Positions 1 through 8,607 of a DNA stretch of 14,047 nucleotides are shown here, in pieces. Numbering within the stretch: the first letter of the stretch is position 1; each line of letters begins with the position of its first letter. The position numbers were made by a program, and so were the translations under genes. Source of the DNA: Rodentolepis nana (Eukaryota; Platyhelminthes; Cestoda; Cyclophyllidea; Hymenolepididae); contig UZAE01001300.1 of NCBI GenBank assembly GCA_900617975.1, positions 1 through 14,047 of the forward strand, given 5' to 3'. The notes under the pieces are model-generated. The model saw only the letters and a list, made by a program, of their open reading frames with translations. It ran no database searches and had not been told where the DNA came from.

Positions 1-60
1 TGATAACCATCAAGACCCCTGCCATTTGATATAAATAAATTATCCAATTAGTAGTCAATA
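1..60 (+). repeat. Repeat 3' tail fragment at window edge
   Basis: The sequence tgataac...cccctgccatttgatataaataaat matches the 3' end of the repeat at 2943-2990. The rest of the copy would lie to the left of the window. Confidence 0.6.
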
Positions 61-1980
61 TAACAAATTATCTTCTTCAATTACTTTTGGGTACGCACAC
101 TTGAACGAGGTTTAGCAGCTTTCAGTAATTCACAGTCGTGTGCCAATATTGTGCTTCGACACTTCTTTTAGAACTGCAAAAAATAATGTCACGCCGACGA
201 ACTATTACTTTCAGGCAACAAAGTTCTAGTCCAGTTAATTCTGGTTGAATGCTGCGAGCTAAAATCTTTTTATCGACTCTATTTTCCATGCGTTTTGCCT
301 TCCAAGGTCTCCCTAAATGTAATGCAATAAACTCTCCTTTGGTGCTTGCTTAGTGAAGGTGTGGCTACTTTCTAGTCATCTGACACCCAGGAATTTAGAA
401 ATGAGCAAAGAATCAAACAATCGGTTTCTTGAAAAGGGGAACATTGACGACTTCACGCAACAGGGAATCGAGAGACTGTGGGACCTGTATTTTAACTCAC
501 TTTTCTGCGCCTACTAATTGTCACTTGATGTTATTTAAGGACTATTAAACAGTAAAAGCCTGATATCTGCCAACTCTCCTCCCATACCTCGATGAACCCT
601 ATTTATCAAAACCTGGGTTCTACTGTCTCAGTATTTCTAGCCTTTCCTTTCGATTCTTCCTTCCTCGAACATTATTTTATGGTTTTCTAGTACACACACG
701 ACCCCAATTACCTCTCCGTCTGGCACATCCATTTAACTCCCCCCCCCCCAATTGTGAAAATATTCATTTCGTAAGATGACTTCTGAGCCCCGTTTGGCTG
801 CGCTCTTAAAGCAGCTTTACTGTCGAAAATAGTGCTGGTTTCGATGTATTTTATCGTTCCGTTTGTGTAATTGAAGGAAAAGCAAATGAAAATGAGGGAA
901 TTCGCGCATTGTTCAGTCAGTGATTGGAAGCAGAGTCGAATATCGAATGCCCTGGATCGGCGAGTAGTAAATCTTATGTAGTCAACTGCACCAACTTCGA
1001 GGAATAAAGGCAACATGCTGGTGTAGATGCATGTCAACTTCAAACGAAAGGAGAAGAATAGCACTTGTCTAAGAATTAATTCGAGTTCGGTTGTTTACGT
1101 TCTCCTGACACTCGGTTTCTTCCACACGAACATTTATCTCCTCCGACAGCCGACCATTATTTTCATCTTTAAGGTCGCACAATGGACCAATCGCGGTTTA
1201 ACTTAGTCAAGCAGTAAACTGCCAATTCAGTTCCTCCCTGTGTGAAATTGGCAGTGCCGCGTTTGCTTTGTGTGAATTTGATTATTAAAAGCAAACATTC
1301 CGACATACTGGCTTAATCTGTGCAAATAGTACAAAGAATATTGCAACAGTGTGTCATTATGAGGGGTGCATGAATCGAAATCTTTCGTTTTGTATTGACG
1401 GCTGTTCCATTCTAAGAACACATTTGAGTTAGGAACTTATCGCATTATTTTTGCGCGCCGTAAAATACGATCCTAGGAAAGTTGATGCAAAACGAAAATT
1501 AGGATTAACAAGAAGCCCCCCAGTGGCCATTTTTTGTCCCATGCTAGTACTTTAAATCAGCAGTGATCCCACCAATCGGCAGACGCCTTTGTCTTCTAAC
1601 TTTGCAGGAAATAGTCCCGGTAATTTAGCGACTCGAGACAATTGCAAAGCAGGTAAGCAAAAGCACATTTTGCTACTTGAGCACTTTGTACCCATTATTT
1701 AGTTCGATTGTAATAAATCAATATAGATTCAACAACACTCTTCCCACTTCGTGGTTTGGATTATCGAAGGAAGGAATCATTGGTTCATAGATTAGCCAAC
1801 CACGTTCCGTTGATTCAAATTTGCATAAGCAAATGTATTTTCTAACAAATTGAACTTTTGTTACAAGTCTTCCACATTCTTTCTTCTGAAAATGTCCTAG
1901 TTACTGGGAGTCATGGTCGAACAGAAGCAGTCAATGCAATAAAAAAAGAGACAACGATATTTTAGTAAAAATATTTGACA

Positions 1981-1982
<2 letters not shown>
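61..1982. other. Intergenic stretch 3' of NADK2; no supported gene
   Basis: No exon could be assigned. A 118-codon minus-strand reading frame (708-1064) looks weakly protein-like (DYIRF...FDIRLCFQS...NSLIFICF...NGTIKYIE), ends near a GAG/GTAATT donor-like site and may follow an AG acceptor near 1000, but it contains an 11-base C run (739-749) coding poly-Gly. By eye I found no AATAAA or ATTAAA on the minus strand here that would mark the NADK2 3' end. Confidence 0.4.

Positions 1983-2039
<57 letters not shown>
1983..2039. repeat. (AT)n microsatellite, 57 nt
   Basis: This is an uninterrupted alternating AT run ending in ...atac at 2040. It begins about 170 nt past the NADK2 stop codon and may therefore lie in the 3' UTR, where it would form a (UA)n self-complementary hairpin. 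Confidence 0.97.
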
Positions 2040-2040
<1 letters not shown>

Positions 2041-2210
2041 TAAATTGGATTTTAAAAAGCCAACAGTCTTATACAAAATTTAAAATATAACTAGAGAAGA
2101 GCCTTCTTGGGATTCCTTTCTTACTTCTGTCTTCCGTTTCCCAAACAAAAGAGGAAGGCTTCGGCGCATGAAGACATTATAGGCTTGAGGTGGAACGAAC
2201 GGGAATCGAA

Positions 2211-2373
2211 TCACCGATCGTCGGATTTGGCACTATCATCTAGGAAGTCTGCAACGCAGAGGACGTCATCTGGATGGATTGATAATTCCAAAGACGTGCC
2301 ATCTTCAAAAGGCAATGCTAACCATCCGTCCACTGAGATGTATGCGTCATCCATTCGAGAGACAACTCGCAGT
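2211..2373 (-). CDS. NADK2: NADK2 exon 7, terminal coding exon
   Basis: This exon follows the acceptor ttctttacatgcag and encodes the C-terminal beta strands. It opens [17 protein letters not shown], has [11 protein letters not shown] in the middle and ends in an acidic tail, KSDDR, before TGA. The match to the family is VRSRCWDA..VVDGG in human. An alternative acceptor eight bases further in (after gcgag) would join directly to exon 5 in frame, skipping the 40-nt exon and shortening the loop; I consider it less likely. The exon lies 2737 nt from exon 6, so without splicing evidence it would easily be left off the gene. Confidence 0.9.
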
Positions 2374-5300
2374 CTGCATGTAAAGAAGACGCACTTTTAG
2401 GTGGTGCACAACATACTACTTAAATAATGGGTACATACAATTTATGTGATATGTTATACACACTTCCATGAAAAGTTAGAAAAATGATTAATGTTGGCAC
2501 AAAACAGGATGAGAGAGAAATTTTTCTTGTAAAGTTCATTGTGACGAAGGTCCATTAAAACGTGACGGAATCAAAAACTGGGGAATGACTGACACTACAG
2601 GGGTTATAAAGCTAAGTGCAATGAAATTTATTGCGTGCAATATCAGTGTACTTTCACGCGGACATTAAACTTTACATGGGGTGCACGATGAATTTGCCGC
2701 TACGTGGTGTACCCTGGGCAAAGTATACTCATACGGGAAAAAAAGTCTATAACTCGGCAGTTGACTTCTCACTTCAAACTACCATCACCCCACGGTATGT
2801 CATATTCGATCACTTTCACAGTACTCGCCTTTGTGTCTGACTCTTTTACATCTGCGAATCACTCTTCTGTTCCACCTCTTCACATCGTGTGACTTTGTCT
2901 GTAACTCCCCTCTGTGAAGTTCAAAGTCAGCTGAAGGGCTGTTGATAACTGTCGAAGCGCCTGCCATTTGAGACATAAATAAATATTGTCAAACTCACAC
3001 TAACCTATAAATAGTTAATATTAGTCTCTTTCCTGACCAAACTCCTCTCCATCTGCAGTTACACTTCCAACGGATTCACCAGCCAAGTCAGATTTTGAGC
3101 GAGAGGGAGAGAGATCAAAGAACACGCCTCCCTATTAAGGAAGATCCTTTATGAGAGCATCAATTATCAATCGTTCGATCGGATAAAGAGATCAGTGGCA
3201 ACTGGCTCTAAGCCACTGCTCAATGCCGTAGAAATAAAGAGTATTAATTTGAGAAGAATATTCATGTGAGTCTCCAAAATATGCCACAAAAATGTGAGGT
3301 ATTTGTTTGCTCCATTTTTCAATGTACGAGGCATTGCGATTGGTCACGATAGTAATTAGGCGCTGTGTGATTGGTCAACACGCGCACACACACCCAATGT
3401 TGTAGAAAAAATGGGAAACTAAAGCCACAGCGATTAAATGCCTAAAAGCTCGATCTCATGAAATAAGAGTGGAAAATTCACACACGAGTGACCAAGGACA
3501 TCATCATCACCATCAGCAGCAGATTTGAGGCAGAATTGATTGCTCAAATTTGGCTTTCCCCCCCCCCTTCCCCTCCCTAACACCTTCATTCAGCAGTATA
3601 AGATTCAAAGAAGAGAAAGGCAGGCAAGCGAATAACATGTGGCACACATTAGACACAGGTACCCATCAATTGCACTGCACGAATTAACTTGTTAGACGGA
3701 GACAGTACAATGGCAAGTGCACACTTCTCATGCTTTAATTATTAAGGTGAGAGTTTTAACCACATTGATAAGCAAGTAACCTTGACACTCACCAGATGGA
3801 AGCATACAGGTAGTATGGGTGCTGAGTCATTGACGAGATTAAGATAGGTACCTATCTGAGTCCGAGGACCATGAAACAGAGGCAAGGTGGTTGATTTCTC
3901 CCACTCTTTGTTTGTTTTGCTGAGCTTTATTTTCATATTTTATGTACCTTTTGCAATTTGTGGCCTTCCACATTTTACTTCACTTCATATTTAGACCGAA
4001 CAAAAATCGATAATTGTGCATACACAACTTCGTGTTTAAATTTTGAAAGGAGACAAAACGAAAGAATGACTCTCAGACAAGTCAATAGCACTTAAAGCCT
4101 TTCTCTACCTCAAATAATAATAATAATCAATATGGCCGCATATATCACTAACTGAGACTGAACCAAGAGATATTGAAAGGATGCATGCCTGCACATAGGC
4201 AGCTACATCATCGGTGCATAATATTCAAGAAAGATATGATACCAAACTATTCTGCAACATGCACATGGATTCGTCCTATCAACCTTTATACTGATGAAAA
4301 CTCAAACGATCCGGAAAGTAAACCAGAGCAGAACTACATCACCCAACCTTGGAGAAATAGGTGTGGTTAAATAGTCACGAAAAAACAAATGAACGATGTT
4401 GAGGATGTGTGATTAGGTATCTTCATTATCATATTTGCAATTATTGATCACGTATTTCGCAAAAAGGGTGGCATGATGACAGTTTCCGTCAATTAATATC
4501 CTGAGACCTAATTCTGAGGTACGACTTGACCGATGTCATGTGATAACGCGGACAAAACAGAGCTCAAAACCGTAGTTCTCTCACAGGCTTCTCCCAAGTC
4601 ATCCACCATCCTCATTGATGTGTGTGTGCTCACACTGATTCTGACTGAAATAGAAGAAACTGTTACCAGTCCGGTAACGCTTTGACTTTCAACTAGCAAA
4701 TAGAATGAAGAGGAGTTTATATTTCTCATTGTTTTATAAGCTCAAAGAATGCTAGAAGTGAGCCGGTAACCCTGTGGACAAAACCAAAGCACACACCCAC
4801 ACGTAGAGTGGAACTAATGGTGAAGGCAAGATTGAAGTTCAGCAAGGCCACTCTCTAGAACAGGCACTATAGTTTCTGAGCACCCGCTCAATCACTCTCC
4901 AGGTATGAGTCAATTGTAGCCCAGCAATATAGCGCGAGTAGATGGATTACAACAGAGGCAGAAACTAGATCACAACAGTGTGGAAGACCAACCAACTATA
5001 AAAATACTACCCACAACTTTGCATATCATAGATTTGGCCAATTGAACAACCGATAAGGACCCACAAAAGGATATTTTAAATGTCAAAAAATGTAAAAAAG
5101 CATTACTCACTTCCTTGCAAAGCCCCTCGGAGAGCCGAATTTAAAAACGTCTATAAAGAACAAAAAAGAGATATAGTTTCACGACCTCCTTGAAGACGCT
5201 TTAGAAAGAGAGGAAGAGCATACGATTGGCAATTAGTTCCCGAACAGAAAAGGCCATATATTGTGAATCTGGAGGAAATAGGAGACTACTATTGTAACGT

Positions 5301-7265
5301 TCGGCAATAAGAGCTGCTAATTCAAAGTGACTAGAGGCCATGGAAAGATTATTGCTGCTTGAAGAAGTGGAGGACTCTGAAGCCAGAGACAAAATCCGCG
5401 CAACAAGGTTCTCATCGATTTGGTGAAGACTACGATGCCATGAAGATGATCCAGTCCCAGTGCTAACCAAAAATCCGCTCGACTTTTGAGTCATAGGTTC
5501 GCCGTCGTCTATTGAGACCTCATATCGGGAGACTCTTGAGGTCATGCAGGCGCTGACGAAGACGTCGTTGAGCGATCGGAAAGGAAGAAGGTGGACGGGA
5601 GATTGAACCGGGGCTTTGGATTGTGCAGTCTCGTCTGAATGTCGAGAGTGAGGTGTATGAGGCTCGAAAATAAGCGGGGTGACATCATCGAGGCTTTTCA
5701 GTTCACTGGATGGTGTGGAAGATATCAATCGAATGCGCTGACGATAAGTACGCCTACATTAATCAACAAACAAATACACTATCTAATGTCGCACTTAGCG
5801 AATTATATGAGGTAAGATATTGGCAACTCATGAATAAGCTGGCAAACGGAAAGAAAAAGAGCATAGAGAATAAAGCCACCAAGATGAGAAACTGACGCCG
5901 CGATGTGAAGCGATTATACCCGGAAATCCTTAAAGCAGATTCTCCTAGTCGGTAAAGGCTACGCGATGATAGAGAGAAGGGAGATTTGTTGAACACGAAA
6001 CGTTTATTGCAAAGTATGATATCGGCAAATGCGATTAGCTATCAAATTGACCTAGCAAATCTTGAGTGAGCATTAATAGCTAAAAATCTGGGCAGTGCTC
6101 GAGGCGTGCGTGCATATGATGACGTTCTCACAGGTGGGCAACAATACAAATACCCAGCTAATGGACAATAACAAGAGTTTACAATTAATAGCATTTAAGT
6201 TTCACTTTATAAGTAAGAAGAATGTATGCGTACAAATCAATTTACAACAATCATTTCAGCATTCTTATGTTGTAAAAATGGATGGAAAGCATGATTTATT
6301 TTCAACCTGTAGCAATATTGCTGAGATTAATATCCACAAATTTCATCAGTTGGAAATGAATGATAGTTCACCAAGAGTGCCACTTGCACCAATGAAATCC
6401 TAATTAAGAGGCCCTGCTGATTTCAAGTTTATCCTGAACTATCGTCTTATAAGATCCCCCAATAAGGGAGTTAATCAAGCAAATAAAATGACCATGATAT
6501 TGAAAACAAAATGGAAATAAACATGGTTATACTTGAAATCGCCCTTCATTAGTCGATCCACGATCAGGGGAATGTTGGTGTGCCAATGACGAGGTAGACA
6601 AAGGCTACCTTGCGACCTAAGGGATGAAATAAGTAGGAATAATGGGATGGTTCAATTACAAATCCTACAACTGTTGAATAACAAATATTTCTTACGTATC
6701 AGGATTGCTGTTGATTCCAATAATGGGTTTGTATTTATCTGTAATTCGGAGAGCGGCGCTGAGAAATGTTCCGTCACCCCCAACAGAGACAACTAAATCT
6801 GCTGAATTAGCATCTTTATAGTCATATTTATTGCAATTCACGGTGCTCACTTGAACACCATATTTTCTAAAATAAAACAAATATTTAAATCTCAATCAAG
6901 AAATGTAATGTATAAATATTTTTACCATATAGAAAAATGATAGTTTTCTAATAGGAAGAAACTCACGAAAAGCACTCTGTCAACCCATTTATAATACGAC
7001 AGTGATTCTCGTGCTTACGAAGAAGCCGTTTATAGTTTTTGCCCTTTTTTAAGATCTATTAAAGTGAGTGTGTCACTGACAACCTTACGTGTTCTTCGAA
7101 TGACGATTTTGAATTATTGGAGTATGTACTTTTTTCATAATCAATTCCCGTCGTTTTACATACTATTAGCGCTTTCTTGAAGGAAGTAGAGATCGATACA
7201 TTTTGAGATTTAAATAGGATATTTATATTTGTTCCAAGAGAAGAAACAAGACCGCGTCTTATCAT
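2211..7265 (-). CDS. NADK2: Mitochondrial NAD kinase 2 (NADK2-like), complete seven-exon gene, 413 aa
   Basis: Exons on the minus strand: 7265-7089, 7043-6967, 6866-6696, 6616-6533, 5753-5224, 5150-5111 and 2373-2211 (stop TGA). All six introns are GT-AG and all phases agree; the coding length is 1242 nt, giving 413 residues against about 442 in human. The enzyme phosphorylates NAD+ to NADP+. Visible landmarks: a basic, Ser-rich N-terminus starting [11 protein letters not shown] (a likely mitochondrial presequence), the [10 protein letters not shown] block near residue 35, [14 protein letters not shown] at 60-73, GGDGT at 114-118 (nucleotide-binding motif with the catalytic-type Asp116), [16 protein letters not shown] at 135-150, YRQRIRL at 173-179, LNDVF at 231-235, SIDDG at 250-254, STGTGS at 267-272, SVRELIAN at 339-346 and VDGW near 374. 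The usual Asn-Glu motif reads Asn-Asp. The start is the first Met after an in-frame TAA two codons upstream. The family assignment comes from recalled NADK2 motifs; the exon joins are my inference. Confidence 0.93.
2600..3005 (+). repeat. Dispersed repeat copy in NADK2 intron 6 (SINE- or LINE-tail-like)
   Basis: Two parts recur elsewhere in the window. The block at about 2723-2788 (tactcatac..gaaaaaa..gtctat ... cggcag ... cttcaaact) is repeated at 9129-9185. The 3' part, tgataac...cctgccatttga...ataaataaat at 2943-2990, is repeated at 1-45. The ataaataaat tail is typical of a LINE or LINE-dependent 3' end. No protein motif is readable. The left edge is a guess. Confidence 0.6.
3006..5110 (-). 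other. NADK2 intron 6, remainder; no exon supported
   Basis: This is intronic sequence between exon 6 and exon 7. It has a 10-base C run at 3558-3567, a short CA-rich stretch near 3383-3395 and a CAT/CAG trinucleotide patch near 3500-3522. A strong acceptor-like site (tttcttctatttcag, AG at 4645-4646, minus) has no matching donor in the needed phase. No RNA gene is visible. Confidence 0.6.
5111..5150 (-). CDS. NADK2: NADK2 exon 6, 40-nt micro-exon
   Basis: The exon is flanked by a textbook pyrimidine-rich acceptor (tctcttttttgttctttatag) and a GTGAGT donor. It takes the phase-1 end of exon 5 (AAT C) and leaves phase 2 for exon 7. The joined residues, about 345-361, read [17 protein letters not shown], in register and equal in length with the human loop that starts ANRVFSSS. 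Without it the reading frame fails between exons 5 and 7. It is too short to show as an open reading frame. Confidence 0.9.
5754..6532 (-). other. NADK2 intron 4, 779 nt
   Basis: The donor is GTATAA after TTC AA and the acceptor is gattaatgtag before GCGTACTTATCG. The join restores residues [13 protein letters not shown]. Reading frames inside, on both strands, have no family match and I regard them as chance. Confidence 0.8.
6967..7043 (-). CDS. NADK2: NADK2 exon 2 (77 nt)
   Basis: This exon starts in phase 0 with GGC and ends in phase 2 at a GTGAGT donor. It reads [18 protein letters not shown] and continues to the conserved helix that ends ECF. In human NADK2 the matching stretch is the one reading G..Y..LL.RH. 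It restores the link between the KTT block in exon 1 and the KYGVQV strand in exon 3. The acceptor is a weak, A-rich AG (six A before the G). Confidence 0.88.
7044..7088 (-). other. NADK2 intron 1, 45 nt
   Basis: The intron starts gtaaggttgt and ends cttaaaaaag. It sits in phase 0 between the CAC ending exon 1 and the GGC opening exon 2. The small size is typical of the short-intron class of flatworms and nematodes, and the acceptor has an A-rich rather than a pyrimidine-rich tract. Confidence 0.8.
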
Positions 7266-7284
7266 CTGTTACAAGAACAAACAT
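7266..7284 (-). promoter_or_regulatory. Splice acceptor abutting the NADK2 ATG (possible spliced-leader site)
   Basis: Reading on the minus strand, the pyrimidine-rich stretch gtttgttcttgtaacag ends exactly at the A of the start codon. This may be a cis 3' splice site of a 5' UTR intron or a trans-splice acceptor, as used by some flatworm genes whose leader RNA ends in AUG. No upstream coding exon in frame is visible: the codon before CAG ATG is TAA. Confidence 0.5.
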
Positions 7285-8607
7285 TGCATCCTAAGCCTTG
7301 AAAAAGTCTTTCTAAAGTATTATAACAAGGATGGCTCAGATATCCAAAACCCAAATTACTTCATTGAACATATAAACTGTATAACTTCATATAATTTTTA
7401 AAGATAAGCAATTATGACTGTTCAAGAAAATGAAGGAAATTATTAATATTTAAAAATAGAGTCAACAAAAGAGCCATTTCTAAAATGGCAATACACGACC
7501 TGTTAAAATAAAATTTGAACTTAAATTTTATTTCTAAAGCTTTGTAACTGGACTTAGAATCCATGTCAAATTACAAGATATAATCGGATATTTTTCAAAT
7601 AACCTCTGTTTTTACAAATTCGAAATTATTGCACATATCTTTTTCGTAGGGGTTTCATTTTTCAGCAAGTGCATTATCCTATACGTTAAATAATAAATTA
7701 AACAATGCTTAAATTTGCTTTTTCAATTGTGAAATGACAAAGCTAAATACATATGTGGGAGGAAGGTGTTCTCAATACTTATTCTTGCTTCAGTTAGTTT
7801 GTGAACCACAACGTAGGTTACTTTAAATTTATAATGCAAACATCTGTCAAAATGATCACTTCATAAGATATCACAATACTGGTTCCATCTACAAAGATTT
7901 TAACCAATTTGGCCAAAATAAAAGTCAAATAATATTACATTTCCTTCCCCAACAACCATGAATATCAAAGCATAATATATCATAAAAAATATTAAACAAA
8001 ATAAAAAAGTATCCTCCGTTTAAGATTTAAAAATGCACAACTGTTAGAGACGACACAAGGCACTCTATATGTGTCAATGACAAGCAATACGATGAAGACT
8101 ATAATGTGCATAGACAGTTAAATTGAACATCAGTGTGTTTGCCTGGCGAAATCTTCACCCTTATTTGTTTATCAATCAATTGGGATGAAAACCTAAACAC
8201 TTTCGTAAAGTCCTATGAGCTTGAGTGATTGGACATTTTCATTCAATGTGGCATCAGAATGCAATGCTCTACATTCGGATGAATTCTAATACTGTTCCAA
8301 TGAGGAAAATTAGCAAACCCCACCTCCTGTGTACAGACCTGAATTAATTTAATGTTGACTGGGGGAAGTCCAGGACACTTTTGAGCAACCAAAATTTACA
8401 ATGAACGTCATTTAACTCAATATATTTCTTATTTAAATTCAGAATTATTATGTGTATTTTGTTGCTGCTCTGAATCTTTCAATGGGAAAGCTGCATTTAC
8501 TACTTCACACTACCTTATCCCCCTCGAAAAGAGGCCTTTTCACATTGAAGGTAAATAAATTAAAAGGCTGAATACAAAAGTAGTCTTTATATCAGCAGAC
8601 AAATCAA
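7285..8607. other. Intergenic gap between the CD36-family gene and NADK2
   Basis: About 1.3 kb of AT-rich DNA with no reading frame I can support. It should contain the CD36-family 3' UTR and the NADK2 promoter or a trans-splice outron. Possible minus-strand polyadenylation hexamers are ATTAAA at 8348-8353, about 255 nt past the CD36-family stop, and AATAAA at 7527-7532. I could not identify a promoter motif. Confidence 0.5.

Noticed and set aside
2107..2400. 97-codon plus-strand frame
   Set aside because: It is the antisense shadow of NADK2 exon 7.
4508..4729. Minus-strand frame with a strong acceptor (tttcttctatttcag) in NADK2 intron 6, tested as the linking or terminal NADK2 exon
   Set aside because: No donor gives the phase needed by exon 7, the residues do not match the family, and the exon at 5111-5150 fits exactly.
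5763..5996. Minus-strand frame tested as a NADK2 exon (contains [11 protein letters not shown])
   Set aside because: The expected RQRIRL strand is found in exon 5 starting at 5753 in correct phase; this frame lies in intron 4.
6095..6403. 102-codon plus-strand frame
   Set aside because: It lies antisense in NADK2 intron 4, has no recognisable motif and no splice context.
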